Source of the DNA: Alkalibacillus aidingensis
Lineage (GTDB): Bacteria > Bacillota > Bacilli > Bacillales > Alkalibacillaceae
Direction of reading: 5' to 3'
NCBI RefSeq assembly: GCF_014595945.1
Contig: NZ_JABXWU010000009.1
Location: forward strand, 20,611 to 84,610
Length of the DNA stretch: 64,000 bases
The notes under the pieces are model-generated. The model was given only the letters and a program-made list of their open reading frames with translations. It ran no database searches and was not told the origin of the DNA. Both the position numbers and the translations under genes were made by a program. Below are positions 8,631-18,356 of this stretch, piece after piece; position 1 is the stretch's first letter; each line of letters opens with the position of its first letter.

Positions 8631-9389
8631 TCACCCTAACCTTATTGGAAGTTCGTGATCATATAAATATTGTTTTAAATCAGGTAAATTGATCTCTCCA
8701 AAGTGGAATACCGATGCCGCTAATGCTGCATCTGCCTTACCTTCTGTCAGTACTTCTAAAAAGTGTTCTGATTGACCTGCACCACCTGAAGCAACGACAG
8801 GAATATTTAACATCTCTGATAACTCTGCCATCACTCGGCATTCATACCCTTGTTTAACACCATCTGTATCCATGACATTGAGCACAACTTCACCAGCGCC
8901 TCGCTCTTCACCTTCTCGTGCCCATTCAAATAATCGTCTTCCCGTATTTTCACGACCACCTTTAACAAAGACAAACCATTCACCATCTACCTGTTTAGCA
9001 TCAATCGAAAGCACCACACATTGATTGCCAAATCGTTTAGCAGCTTGATCAATAATCGATGGGTCGGCAACAGCGGCACTATTAACCGAAACTTTATCAG
9101 CACCGGCTTTTAACACTTGTCTAAAATCTTCGACTGAACGAATGCCACCACCTACAGTAAACGGTATATGTACCTCTTCAGATACACGCTCAACGACATC
9201 TAAGAAGATCCCACGCTTTTCAAAAGAAGCCGTAATATCATAAAACACGAGTTCATCAGCACCTTGTTCACTGTACTTCTTCCCTAACTCAACTGGGTCG
9301 GCAACATCACGAATATTGGCAAACTTAGTCCCTTTAACCACTCGACCATCTCTAACATCTAAGCATGGGATAACTCGCTTCGCTAACAT
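8631..9389 (-). CDS. hisF: Imidazole glycerol phosphate synthase, cyclase subunit
   Basis: A 252-residue (beta-alpha)8 barrel. The paired catalytic aspartates are visible in LDVRDGRVVKG near the N-terminus and SIDAKQVDGEW in the middle, and the phosphate-binding loops in VGGGIRS and ASGGAG. With HisH it turns PRFAR and glutamine-derived ammonia into IGP and AICAR. It overlaps hisA by 7 bases. Confidence 0.97.
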   Translation of the reverse strand: MLAKRVIPCLDVRDGRVVKGTKFANIRDVADPVELGKKYSEQGADELVFYDITASFEKRGIFLDVVERVSEEVHIPFTVGGGIRSVEDFRQVLKAGADKVSVNSAAVADPSIIDQAAKRFGNQCVVLSIDAKQVDGEWFVFVKGGRENTGRRLFEWAREGEERGAGEVVLNVMDTDGVKQGYECRVMAELSEMLNIPVVASGGAGQSEHFLEVLTEGKADAALAASVFHFGEINLPDLKQYLYDHELPIRLG

Positions 9390-10099
9390 GTTGTTGGCTC
9401 CTTCATGACATCAACTAGATTAATGGTTTCTTCATAAAGAGCTTTACCAATAATCGCTCCATAAATTTCCGAGTCACTTAGCTTACGAACATCCTCCATG
9501 GAAGACATCCCACCTGAAGCAATGACTTGTAAATGGGTTTGGTGATTCATTTCATTTAATGCTTCTATATTTGGCCCTTCAAGCATGCCATCCCTTGAAA
9601 TATCGGTATAAACAATTGTCTTTACTCCCACAGAATCTAAGCGTTTAGCAAAGTCAATCGCTTGAACTTCTGATGTTTCCAACCATCCATCAGTCGCTAC
9701 TAAACCATCCCTCGCATCAATTGACACAACAATCGCTTCGCCATACATTTCGACGGCTTGCTTCACTAATTCAGGATTCTTTACAGCTGCTGTCCCTAAA
9801 ATCACTCGCTCAACGCCTAAATCTAACAATTGAGTAACCCTTTCAAGTGAACGAATACCACCACCAACCTGTACAGGAACCGGAACTTCACGAATAATCG
9901 ATTGAATGATCGATAAATTATTAGATGGATCACCTTTAGCTGCGTCTAAATCAACTAAGTGTAAATAATTGGCACCTTGTTCAACCCAGCGCTTAGCCAT
10001 TTCAATTGGGTCCCCATAAGTCGTTTGTTCATTATAATTACCTTGCCTTAATCTGACGCACTGTCTATTACGTATATCAATTGCAGGGAAAATCCTCAT
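9383..10099 (-). CDS. hisA: ProFAR isomerase
   Basis: A 238-residue (beta-alpha)8 barrel related to HisF. The catalytic Asp lies in FPAIDIRNRQCVRL and its partner in SIDARDGLVATDGW; VGGGIRSLE and ASGGMSS form the phosphate sites. It opens the ribose ring of ProFAR to give PRFAR. It overlaps hisH by 4 bases and hisF by 7. Confidence 0.97.
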   Translation of the reverse strand: MRIFPAIDIRNRQCVRLRQGNYNEQTTYGDPIEMAKRWVEQGANYLHLVDLDAAKGDPSNNLSIIQSIIREVPVPVQVGGGIRSLERVTQLLDLGVERVILGTAAVKNPELVKQAVEMYGEAIVVSIDARDGLVATDGWLETSEVQAIDFAKRLDSVGVKTIVYTDISRDGMLEGPNIEALNEMNHQTHLQVIASGGMSSMEDVRKLSDSEIYGAIIGKALYEETINLVDVMKEPTTC

Positions 10100-10710
10100 G
10101 TCACCAACTCCCCAAAGTTTTTTAAAATTTGCATACCTACTCGCGCACTCTTTTCAGGGTGATACTGCATCCCCATTACATTGTCCCTTTGGACGGCTGA
10201 GGTAAACGTCATTCCATACTCCGTCTCATGTAAAATATCTTCTCGGTGTTTCGGTCTAGCAAAATAGGAATGAACAAAATAAACATAGTCCTGATCACCA
10301 ACCTGTGAGTTGATCGCAAAGTCTTTTTTCGCCCCATTAAGCTTTAACTGATTCCAACCCATATGTGGAACTTTCACATCATCTTGAAATCGGACAATAT
10401 CACCTTTAATTAACCCTAATCCTTGGTGCTCTCCGTATTCAAAGCTTCTATCAAATAGTAACTGCATCCCTAAACAAATCCCAAGAAGTGGCTGGCCTCT
10501 TTCTGCCTGGCTTTTAATCTCATTAACAAATCCTGCCTTCTCAAGACGATTCATCGCCTCACCAAAAGCGCCAACCCCAGGAAGAACTATCCCAGATGAC
10601 TCTTTTAAATCACTTGGATTTGCGGTAATCCTTGCATCAATCTTGAGCGTCGATAAAGCATGTTTAACGTTTTTTAAGTTTCCTGCGCCGTAATCAATAA
10701 TTGCAATCAT
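10096..10710 (-). CDS. hisH: Imidazole glycerol phosphate synthase, glutaminase subunit
   Basis: A 204-residue class I glutamine amidotransferase supplying ammonia to HisF. The conserved start MIAIIDYGAGN fixes the ATG at 10710, with GGAG 9 bases upstream; a TTG 15 bases earlier lies within the ribosome site. The nucleophile is in GICLGMQLLF (Cys79) and the catalytic His is in YHPEKS near the C-terminus. It overlaps hisA by 4 bases. Confidence 0.96.
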   Translation of the reverse strand: MIAIIDYGAGNLKNVKHALSTLKIDARITANPSDLKESSGIVLPGVGAFGEAMNRLEKAGFVNEIKSQAERGQPLLGICLGMQLLFDRSFEYGEHQGLGLIKGDIVRFQDDVKVPHMGWNQLKLNGAKKDFAINSQVGDQDYVYFVHSYFARPKHREDILHETEYGMTFTSAVQRDNVMGMQYHPEKSARVGMQILKNFGELVT

Positions 10711-10728
10711 AGAAGTAAGCTCCAATCC

Positions 10729-11313
10729 TTACAAAGTCCCTTTAGTTGAAGGTATGTCGCCATTCGTATCTTGAATGGTCATCGCCTCTTTTAATACTCG
10801 ACCAAGTCCTTTAAAAATTGACTCAATAATATGGTGGTTATTCTTACCATGAATCAATTTAACGTGTAAAGTAAGTCCTGCTTGATTAATAAAAGCACGA
10901 AGAAATTCTTCAACCAATTCCGTATCAAATTGACCGACCTTCTCTCCTAACCCCTCGACATCAAAAACTAAGTATGGACGGTTTGATACATCTACTGATA
11001 CTAAGCTTAAGGACTCATCCATTGGTGTGAAATCCGAAGCATAACGTTTAATCCCACGCTTATCTCCCAATGCCTCTTTTACAGCTTGCCCTAAGACAAT
11101 TCCAACATCTTCAACGGTATGGTGATCATCTACATCTAGATCCCCATCAGCTTGAATCGATAGATTAAAAGACCCGTGTGCAGTTAGGAGAGTCAACATA
11201 TGATCAAAAAAACCAATACCTGTTTGTATGTCGACACTCTTCTCACCATCTAATTGCAATGTTAAATTTATAGCTGTTTCGCTCGTTTCCCGGTTAATCG
11301 TTGACTGTCGCAT
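10729..11313 (-). CDS. hisB: Imidazoleglycerol-phosphate dehydratase
   Basis: A 194-residue Mn-dependent dehydratase of the short monofunctional type. Both duplicated metal motifs are visible: DDHHTVEDVGIVLG and KNNHHIIESIFKG. It converts IGP to imidazole-acetol phosphate. It has no phosphatase domain; that activity is provided by the divergent PHP gene at 14614. It lies between hisD (9-base gap) and hisH. Confidence 0.97.
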   Translation of the reverse strand: MRQSTINRETSETAINLTLQLDGEKSVDIQTGIGFFDHMLTLLTAHGSFNLSIQADGDLDVDDHHTVEDVGIVLGQAVKEALGDKRGIKRYASDFTPMDESLSLVSVDVSNRPYLVFDVEGLGEKVGQFDTELVEEFLRAFINQAGLTLHVKLIHGKNNHHIIESIFKGLGRVLKEAMTIQDTNGDIPSTKGTL

Positions 11314-11322
11314 TTTCTCACC

Positions 11323-12606
11323 TCATTTGAATCGAATTCGAATAGATTCGGCATGGGCATCTAGCCCTTCTTCCTTAGCGAAGTACTCAATTTGCTGACT
11401 AGCCTCAGCAAGTGCTGTTTGATCATAATAAATCACACTAGATTTTTTCATAAAATCATAGACTCCAAGTGGTGATGAAAATTTAGCAGTACCGTCTGTT
11501 GGTAATGTGTGATTCGGACCTGCAAAATAATCACCTAGAGGCTCTGGTGAATATTCGCCTAAAAAGATAGCCCCTGCATTCTCTACCTTAGACAATTTTT
11601 GAAAAGGGTCATTAACGTGTAACTCTAAATGCTCCGGTGCTAATTGATTGACCAAATCAAAAGCAAGATCAAGACTTTTCATCAGATAAATAACCCCTTG
11701 ATTAGAGATAGATTGTTTCAAAATATCTTGCCTATTTAATGTCTGCAATTGCCGCTCAACTTCATCTTGGATTTGTCTTGCCATTGTTGGACAATCCGTT
11801 ACAACTATAGATGAAGCTAATTCATCATGTTCTGCTTGTGCTAATAAATCCGCTGCAACAAAACGAGGATTCGCATCAGCATCCACAACTATACAGACTT
11901 CACTTGGACCGGCAATCATGTCTATACCAACATCACCAAAAACATATTTTTTCGCTCGAGCAACATAGGCGTTACCTGGTCCGACAATTTTATCAACAGC
12001 TTGAACGGTTTCTGTACCATAAGCCAGGGTAGCAATGCCATGCGCTCCACCGATTTTAAGAACTTCATCTGCTCCTGCTATTTTAGCCGCAACTAATGTA
12101 TTAGGGTTAACCTTCCCATCTGGTTGTACAGGCGTCGTGACAACAACTTGTTTGACCCCTGCTACTTTGGCTGGAAGGACATTCATTAACACAGTTGATG
12201 GATATGCTGCTTTTCCACCCGGCACATAAACACCGACCCGTTTCATTGGCCTAATTTGCTGACCTAACCAAATCCCCTCTTGGTCATTGGTGAACCACGA
12301 CTGTTCCTTCTGAAGAGCATGATATCGACTTATATTGCCTTTGGCTTCTTGTAAAACAGAAATAAACTGTTCACTTACCTTTTCAAAGGCTTGCTCAAAC
12401 TCAAGTTCAGAGACTCTAAAGTCGGTTAACTCTACTCCATCTAATTGGTTAATATATTGATAAACAGCGTCGTTACCTTCACGCCTAATCGTATGAACAA
12501 TCTCATGGACACGTTCGTCTACCTGATCATAATTGGTTTGATCACGATTAGAACGCTCATAAGCAACTTGTTCTAATTCATCTTGTTCAACCTTTTCAAT
12601 TCTCAT
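11323..12606 (-). CDS. hisD: Histidinol dehydrogenase
   Basis: A 427-residue zinc enzyme that oxidises histidinol to histidine in two NAD-dependent steps. Recognisable segments include the VYVPGGKAAYPS nucleotide region, IAGPSEVCIVVD, the zinc-ligand region LLAQAEHDELA, and APEHLELHV. The start overlaps the end of hisG by 4 bases. Confidence 0.97.
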   Translation of the reverse strand: MRIEKVEQDELEQVAYERSNRDQTNYDQVDERVHEIVHTIRREGNDAVYQYINQLDGVELTDFRVSELEFEQAFEKVSEQFISVLQEAKGNISRYHALQKEQSWFTNDQEGIWLGQQIRPMKRVGVYVPGGKAAYPSTVLMNVLPAKVAGVKQVVVTTPVQPDGKVNPNTLVAAKIAGADEVLKIGGAHGIATLAYGTETVQAVDKIVGPGNAYVARAKKYVFGDVGIDMIAGPSEVCIVVDADANPRFVAADLLAQAEHDELASSIVVTDCPTMARQIQDEVERQLQTLNRQDILKQSISNQGVIYLMKSLDLAFDLVNQLAPEHLELHVNDPFQKLSKVENAGAIFLGEYSPEPLGDYFAGPNHTLPTDGTAKFSSPLGVYDFMKKSSVIYYDQTALAEASQQIEYFAKEEGLDAHAESIRIRFK

Positions 12607-13250
12607 GATCTAACACTTCCCTTCGTATCCACATATGCTTGCACTTGTTCAACGACTGGACGAATTCGTGAATCTTTCGTTTTAAAACTTGCTTTATTTA
12701 CAATTAATCTAGCACTAATATCCATCATCTCTTCTAACTCAACGAGATGATTTTCCTTTAAAGTGGTCCCTGTTTCCACAATATCCACAATGACATCACT
12801 TAAACCAACTAGTGGTGCAAGTTCCACAGAACCATTTAGTTTAATGGTTTCCACTTGCTTTCCCTGCTGGTTAAAGTAGTCTTTAGTGATCTTAGGATAC
12901 TTGGTGCCAACAGTGAGTTGATGACTTTGATTTAGATCATAATCAGGTCTACCAGCAACGGCGAACTTACACTGACCAAACCCTAAATCGACTAACTCAA
13001 ACACATCACTTCCTGCTTCTAATAATGTATCCTTACCAGCAACTCCTATATCAGCAGCACCATTTTCCACATAAGTACCAACATCAGTTGCTTTCACTAA
13101 AATTAACTGAAATTGCGAATCATCACTTAAAAACATTAATTTACGAGACTTCTTGTGATAGGACGTAAAAATGATTCCAATCTGTTCCAATAATTCAATC
13201 GTTAAATCTGCTAATCTACCTTTAGCTAAAGCAATTTTAATTGGTTGCAT
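12603..13250 (-). CDS. hisG: ATP phosphoribosyltransferase, short form catalytic subunit
   Basis: A 215-residue HisG of the short class, which lacks the C-terminal regulatory domain and needs HisZ. ALAKGRLADLTIELL at the N-terminus, AADIGVAGKDTL and the PRPP-binding VDIVETGTTLKEN are visible. It catalyses the first committed step of the pathway. It overlaps hisZ by 14 bases, which fits an obligate hetero-complex. Confidence 0.96.
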   Translation of the reverse strand: MQPIKIALAKGRLADLTIELLEQIGIIFTSYHKKSRKLMFLSDDSQFQLILVKATDVGTYVENGAADIGVAGKDTLLEAGSDVFELVDLGFGQCKFAVAGRPDYDLNQSHQLTVGTKYPKITKDYFNQQGKQVETIKLNGSVELAPLVGLSDVIVDIVETGTTLKENHLVELEEMMDISARLIVNKASFKTKDSRIRPVVEQVQAYVDTKGSVRS

Positions 13251-14478
13251 AGTCTTCTAACCCTACCTTCTTCTGTAAATCAATTACAGAATTAAACGAA
13301 CCTTGATTTGTACCACAATTTAAACGATAGCTCTTACTGGTAAAATCAATTAAATCACCACTTATCTCGGCATTTAACGGAGCATATACCATGTTTACAA
13401 CAACCCCTTTGGCCCTAAGGCTCATGGCCAAATCCATCGCTTCTTTTAGTTCTTTCTCGCTAGTCGATATAGTTATGGACTGGTTCGCTTCAATATCTGC
13501 TCGGTTTTGTTGTTTTAAAATTGTCATTAAGTCATCTACATAAAGTCCAAACCCGATCGCACTCGTCTTTAAATCGAAGTACTTAGTCAGTTCATCATAG
13601 CGGCCACCCTGAATGATCGGTTTACCATAGCCTTCTACATAAGCTTGAAACATCACACCCGTATAATAATTGAGGTGATTAATTAACCCTAGATCAAGGG
13701 AAACGTACTGCTCATACCCGAGCCTATGTAGTTGCTTCACCAGGGAATCTAATTTCTCAACTGCTTGCCTCATCTCGTCGTTTAATACCAGTCTCTTAGC
13801 TTCTGTTAAAACCGTTTTAGGTGAACCAAATAAATTAGGAATGGCAAGCAACACTTGATAAATATCCTCATCAATTTCCAGAGTATTCAAATAGGCTTTT
13901 AATTCGTAACCATTTTTAGCTTCGACCTTTTTTTGAATTTCCTGCTCTTCAGATGGTGGTAATTGAGCGCTCTTTAATAGTGACTTAAAGAAGCTCGCTT
14001 GACCGATCTCTAACTGAATCCGTTCTATTCCTGACTGTTTTAACATCTCAATAGCTAATGAAATCATTTCCACATCATGAAGTGGGTGTGCATGATCAAA
14101 CCATTCTACCCCAACTTGTGAGAATGATCGTGACGTTCGGTCAGACTCACTACTTTCCATTCGAAAAATATTAGTCACATAGCAAAACTTTTTCACATCT
14201 AGTTGTGATTGAGAAACCATGCGTGCAATTGGAACAGTTGCATCTGGTCGTAATACTAATACTTTTCCATCAGGATCAATCAATTTAATCATTTGATCAG
14301 CATCCATGGTTCCAGGTACATTCATAAACAAATCGTAAAATTCAAAAGTTGGTGTTTGAATTGGGTTATAACCATAAGTATTAAGTAAACGTTTATAATT
14401 GTTAATCAAAGATTCTTTTAAATGATAATCGTCTGTATATAAATCGGATACGCCTCTAGGAAGCTGTTGACCACTCAT
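13237..14478 (-). CDS. hisZ: ATP phosphoribosyltransferase regulatory subunit
   Basis: A 413-residue histidyl-tRNA synthetase paralogue without the anticodon-binding domain. Class II motifs are partly kept: the PTFEFYDLF region, KVLVLRPDATVPIARM, and GGRYDEL near the end of the catalytic fold. HisZ forms a hetero-octamer with short HisG and senses histidine. It is the first gene of the operon, about 65 bases from the predicted start site, with AAAGGTG before the ATG. Confidence 0.94.
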   Translation of the reverse strand: MSGQQLPRGVSDLYTDDYHLKESLINNYKRLLNTYGYNPIQTPTFEFYDLFMNVPGTMDADQMIKLIDPDGKVLVLRPDATVPIARMVSQSQLDVKKFCYVTNIFRMESSESDRTSRSFSQVGVEWFDHAHPLHDVEMISLAIEMLKQSGIERIQLEIGQASFFKSLLKSAQLPPSEEQEIQKKVEAKNGYELKAYLNTLEIDEDIYQVLLAIPNLFGSPKTVLTEAKRLVLNDEMRQAVEKLDSLVKQLHRLGYEQYVSLDLGLINHLNYYTGVMFQAYVEGYGKPIIQGGRYDELTKYFDLKTSAIGFGLYVDDLMTILKQQNRADIEANQSITISTSEKELKEAMDLAMSLRAKGVVVNMVYAPLNAEISGDLIDFTSKSYRLNCGTNQGSFNSVIDLQKKVGLEDYATN

Positions 14479-14544
14479 CTAAAAACACCTTTCTTTATCT
14501 CTCTATTTATTTATCACTTTATCAGATTAAAGATATAGTTTATA

Positions 14545-14573
14545 ATTTTAGACAGTGTACAAGAATCTGTCAA
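14545..14573 (-). promoter_or_regulatory. his operon promoter with a possible operator
   Basis: On the minus strand TTGACA (14568-14573) and TAAAAT (14545-14550) are spaced by 17 bases, a near-consensus sigma-A promoter. Inside it an inverted repeat GACAG, 11 bases, CTGTC joins the -35 to the edge of the -10. The leader to hisZ is only about 65 bases, too short for a T-box, so a DNA-binding repressor is more likely. The operator is inferred. Confidence 0.7.
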
Positions 14574-14613
14574 CCATTTAAAATGAGATTTATAGAATGA
14601 AAGGATGAAAAAT

Positions 14614-15414
14614 ATGTTTGATAATCATATGCACTCTAACTTTTCCGCAGATTGTGAAGCCCCTATGGAAGAAATGATTAATGCAGCCATTCATAAACGT
14701 ATTAAAGAAATTTCGTTTACTGAACACATTGATTATGATTATCCTGATCTAACTATCACATTTGATGTTGATCTTAACAGGTATACAAAACAAGTTCATG
14801 ACATGCAATCAAAATATTCATCAATGATAAACATTCGTAAAGGAATTGAAATTGGTATTCAGCCACATCTACCTGAGCGATATCACACATTACTTACAGA
14901 AGAGGAATTTGATTTTATTATTTGTTCCATGCACACTACGGACCGAAAAGATTTGCACTCAGGAAGGTTGTTTGAAGGGCAATCGTTAAATGATGCCTAT
15001 GAAAAATATTATACAGAGCTTTATGAATGTGTGAAAAACTTCGATCAATTTAGTATTCTTGGCCACCTTGATTTAGTTACTCGTTATAAATATGAAGAAG
15101 GTGTGTATCATTTTCTCGATATTATTGAGGAGATTTTTAAGATAATTATTCCACGTGGACAGGGAATCGAAATTAACACTTCTGGCTATAAATATGGGAT
15201 GAATCGTTTACTTCCAAGTAGGGATATTCTACAACTTTACTATGATATGGGTGGTGAAATTATTACCGTTGGATCAGATGCCCACCGTCCTGATCGCGTT
15301 GGTGATCGTATTGGTGAAGCGTATCAATTATTGCAGGAAATTGGATTTAACTATGTATCTACTTTTGAAAACCGCAATCCAACTTTCCATAAGTTACCTC
15401 AGTTGATTGGGTAA
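14614..15414 (+). CDS. hisJ: Histidinol phosphatase, PHP family
   Basis: A 266-residue PHP-domain phosphatase that removes phosphate from histidinol phosphate, the step missing from the nine-gene his operon. Metal motifs: HMHSNFSADC at the N-terminus (His5, His7), EHIDYDYPD, CSMHTTDR, ILGHLDLVTRY and GSDAHRPDRVG. The ATG at 14614 is preferred because AAAGGA lies 8 bases upstream; an ATG at 14605 overlaps that ribosome site. The gene is divergent from hisZ and ends in a bidirectional terminator. Confidence 0.93.
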   Translation: MFDNHMHSNFSADCEAPMEEMINAAIHKRIKEISFTEHIDYDYPDLTITFDVDLNRYTKQVHDMQSKYSSMINIRKGIEIGIQPHLPERYHTLLTEEEFDFIICSMHTTDRKDLHSGRLFEGQSLNDAYEKYYTELYECVKNFDQFSILGHLDLVTRYKYEEGVYHFLDIIEEIFKIIIPRGQGIEINTSGYKYGMNRLLPSRDILQLYYDMGGEIITVGSDAHRPDRVGDRIGEAYQLLQEIGFNYVSTFENRNPTFHKLPQLIG

Positions 15415-15510
15415 TGGTGAGAATGATATGAAGAAAGAATGGTTCTATTTCAAATAATAACACCATCCACTTAATCACCCTTTATTAATATATAGGGTTA
15501 GAACAAAATC

Positions 15511-15562
15511 AAAAAGGGCTGTCTCTAAGGTCAATATTTAAACCTTAGGGACAGCCCTTTTT
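15511..15562. terminator. Bidirectional terminator between hisJ and the DUF368 gene
   Basis: A long stem pairs AAAAAGGGCTGTCTCTAAGG (15511-15530) with its complement at 15543-15562, with one G-U pair. A runs before and T runs after it serve both strands. Confidence 0.92.
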
Positions 15563-15568
15563 TCTCTC

Positions 15569-16384
15569 TTAATGCTCCAACTTACCTAATAGATAGGCGG
15601 CATATAAGCCTGTAAAAATCAATAATACACTTACTACATTAAGTAAAACACTTTGATTGAAACCAGGGTAGATCACAAACAGTGAACCAAACACTAAGCC
15701 AATTATTAATGCATAAGTTTGGTGAAAATAACGCTCTAGGAAATACTTAATGATTTTACTCATGATTAACAAACCAAAAACAATTCCTAGCCCAAGTGGA
15801 ATCAATGCCGCGATAACCAAATTATGAATAACGTAAACAAACGTTGGGTACATACCGACAATTAGCAACAACATAGAGCCACTAATACCCGGTAAAATCA
15901 TAGCTGAGCTCGCCAGCCAACCTGATAAAAACAATAAAACAAAGGTTGTCCCATTATCAAAAGACGTTATCGTTTCAGCTACTCCCTCTTGAAATAGAGC
16001 CATTGACCCAACTAAAAGAGCAGCTAGGATAAACAATACATAATGCTGTACACCAAACCGCGCCCGATAATCCGACTTCTTCAATAACATCGGGATAATA
16101 CCGACAATGAGTCCCATAAATAAAAATTGGATTTGATTGGGATAATGGTCAAATAACCATTCGATAACTCCACTCAAAGACCATAAGGCTAATAACACAC
16201 CTAATAATAATGGCACCAGGAATGCTAAATGCCTTTTCCACTCCCTGGTGAAAAGCCCATTGATTCCTTCTATTAAACGTTGATAGATGCCTAATACAAC
16301 CGCTATAGTCCCTCCGCTTACGCCTGGGATAATATCACTTGTCCCCATTAAGACGCCACGGTAAAGATTTCGCCACTCAATCAT
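15569..16384 (-). CDS. DUF368 membrane protein, probable polyprenyl-phosphate transporter
   Basis: A 271-residue polytopic membrane protein with about eight hydrophobic segments. The diagnostic DUF368 signature MGTSDIIPGVSGGTIAVVLGIY is at residues 13-34, and a second inverted-repeat motif, ILPGISGSMLLLIVGMYPT, is in the middle, as expected for a two-fold pseudo-symmetric transporter. Members of this family (PopT) have been reported to recycle undecaprenyl phosphate across the membrane. The gene stands alone between terminators and a B12 uptake operon. Confidence 0.88.
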   Translation of the reverse strand: MIEWRNLYRGVLMGTSDIIPGVSGGTIAVVLGIYQRLIEGINGLFTREWKRHLAFLVPLLLGVLLALWSLSGVIEWLFDHYPNQIQFLFMGLIVGIIPMLLKKSDYRARFGVQHYVLFILAALLVGSMALFQEGVAETITSFDNGTTFVLLFLSGWLASSAMILPGISGSMLLLIVGMYPTFVYVIHNLVIAALIPLGLGIVFGLLIMSKIIKYFLERYFHQTYALIIGLVFGSLFVIYPGFNQSVLLNVVSVLLIFTGLYAAYLLGKLEH

Positions 16385-16485
16385 ATCGGATCCCCATTTC
16401 TACTCCATCTTGTACATTCTTATTATACTAGAAGTTCGATATATGACCATAATTTTTTTAGGATCCACTGAATAAGCATACTTAC

Positions 16486-17250
16486 TCACAATAAGATCTG
16501 TGGAATGTTTAATTTGGGATGACGAACAATTTCAGGAGATGCATGATAGACTTCTTTTAGCATCTGAGCAGAAATTACCTCTTCGCTCGTTCCTCTTTTT
16601 ACAATTGAACCTTCATCCATCAAAATCAGCTCATCACAATATTGAGCAGCCAAATTTAAATCATGTAACACCATTAATACCGTTAAACTCTCACGCTCTT
16701 GCCAATCTTTAACTAAATTAAGAACATTCATCTGATAACCAATATCTAAATAAGTAGTCGGTTCATCTAACAATAATAATTCTGGCTCTTGAACCATTGC
16801 TTTAGCAATCGCTACACGTTGCCTTTCACCACCACTTAAAGTATCTAACATTTGATCACGAAAATCAGCTAAACCGGTAAATTCTAGAACTTCCTCAACT
16901 CGTTGAATATCTCTTTTCCCTTCTCTTTGGAAGAAGCTTAAATGAGGGTATCGCCCCATTAATACAGCATCAAATACAGAGATTGGATAAGGAGATAGAC
17001 CATCTTGCGTCAAAACAGAGACCTTTTGCGCTAGTTTTTTGACTGACCACTGACGAATATCTTTCCCCATGATTTTAATCGTTCCACCTGATGGCTCTTC
17101 TAATCCAGAAATCAATTTTACTAAAGTGGACTTACCTGCACCATTAGGACCAATTAAACCGACACATCGACCATTACCTACGTTAAAAGACACTTCATTA
17201 AGTAATTGTTTTCTCTCTAAATGCTTATATACATTAGATATCGTCAGCAT
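16486..17250 (-). CDS. btuD: Cobalamin-type ABC transporter ATP-binding protein
   Basis: A 254-residue ABC ATPase of the FecE/BtuD type: Walker A GPNGAGKST (residues 35-43), Q-loop LTQDG, signature LSGGERQRV, Walker B LLLLDEPTTYLD and a switch His in MVLHDLNLA. It powers import through the permease encoded 10 bases upstream. Its place downstream of a cobalamin riboswitch makes B12 or another corrinoid the likely substrate rather than a siderophore. Confidence 0.9.
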   Translation of the reverse strand: MLTISNVYKHLERKQLLNEVSFNVGNGRCVGLIGPNGAGKSTLVKLISGLEEPSGGTIKIMGKDIRQWSVKKLAQKVSVLTQDGLSPYPISVFDAVLMGRYPHLSFFQREGKRDIQRVEEVLEFTGLADFRDQMLDTLSGGERQRVAIAKAMVQEPELLLLDEPTTYLDIGYQMNVLNLVKDWQERESLTVLMVLHDLNLAAQYCDELILMDEGSIVKRGTSEEVISAQMLKEVYHASPEIVRHPKLNIPQILL

Positions 17251-17260
17251 GGTGTACCCC

Positions 17261-18301
17261 CTAAAAGTATTCTCGTTTAGCTCTTCTTAATAAATACGCA
17301 AAGAATGGAGCTCCTAAAAAGGCTGTAACAACTCCTAAAGGAATCTCTCGTGGCGCTAAAATTGTCCTTGCAAATGTATCAGCTCCAACTAAGAAGATCG
17401 CTCCACCAATAATTGACAGAGGCAAAATCAATCGATAATCGGCTCCAACAATTAATCGAACGATATGAGGAACTACTAACCCCACAAAGCCGATTGCACC
17501 AGAAACAGATACGGCTGCCCCAGTCATAACAGATGCTAATATTAATAAATAAAAACGCGTACGACTAACAGAAACCCCTGAGTGGTGAGCGATTTCCTCA
17601 CCTAGACTTAACATATTTAATTCCCTAGCGAAAAATAAAGAGATGATTGCGATGATCGCAATGATTGGGAAAACAACATAATTATAACTCCATTCGGTAA
17701 GTGATAGGCTTCCCATCATCCAAAAAACAATCGTCTGAAGTTGTTCATTAGCTAATGCCATCACAAGTGATAAGCAAGCTCCGATAAATGCCTGCACCAC
17801 TACGCCAGCTAGTATAATTGTTTCCATGCGAACCTTGTTACCGACACGTGCTAAGAAATAAACCAGCATCAGAGATCCAAAACCGAATAAAAACGCCACA
17901 ACTGGTAGCGTAAATTGACCAAGCCACATGATTTGCCAACCTAAAGCAAAAACTAAAGCTGCACCAAATGAGGCTCCTGATGAGACCCCTAAAATAAAAG
18001 GGTCAGCCAAAGGGTTCCTTAAAACCCCCTGATAAATAGCCCCTGCTAAAGCTAAAGCCGACCCAACAATTGCCCCCTGGATGACTCGTGGCATGCGTAG
18101 ATCCCAAACGATTGTCTCAGTTGTATCAGCCCAATCTGGCTCTACCCACTGATTAATAACCGTAATTTTAGAGAAGATAACTCTCCAAACTGTTTGCCAA
18201 TCAACAGATGCAGATCCCAAAGTAATGGATAAGCTCATGACGACTAGTAAAGTAGCAATTAGTAATGGTAGTGATATGATTAAAATCGACCGGTTACGCA
18301 T
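17261..18301 (-). CDS. btuC: Cobalamin-type ABC transporter permease (FecCD family)
   Basis: A 346-residue permease with about ten membrane segments. FecCD-family landmarks: LRMPRVIQGAIVGSALALAGA near residue 75, GVSSGASFGA, the coupling region LGEEIAHHSGV, and GLVVPHIVRLIVG with GGAIFLVGADTFAR near the C-terminus. It forms the membrane channel with the ATPase downstream and receives substrate from the binding lipoprotein upstream. Confidence 0.92.
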   Translation of the reverse strand: MRNRSILIISLPLLIATLLVVMSLSITLGSASVDWQTVWRVIFSKITVINQWVEPDWADTTETIVWDLRMPRVIQGAIVGSALALAGAIYQGVLRNPLADPFILGVSSGASFGAALVFALGWQIMWLGQFTLPVVAFLFGFGSLMLVYFLARVGNKVRMETIILAGVVVQAFIGACLSLVMALANEQLQTIVFWMMGSLSLTEWSYNYVVFPIIAIIAIISLFFARELNMLSLGEEIAHHSGVSVSRTRFYLLILASVMTGAAVSVSGAIGFVGLVVPHIVRLIVGADYRLILPLSIIGGAIFLVGADTFARTILAPREIPLGVVTAFLGAPFFAYLLRRAKREYF

Positions 18302-18356
18302 CTTCTAACATCCCATCATATTTATTCATCTCGAAGTTAACATTTCGAATGGTAAC

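Noticed and set aside
15425..15457. Tiny frame MKKEWFYFK after hisJ
   Set aside because: Only nine codons with a weak ribosome site before the terminator; nothing supports expression.
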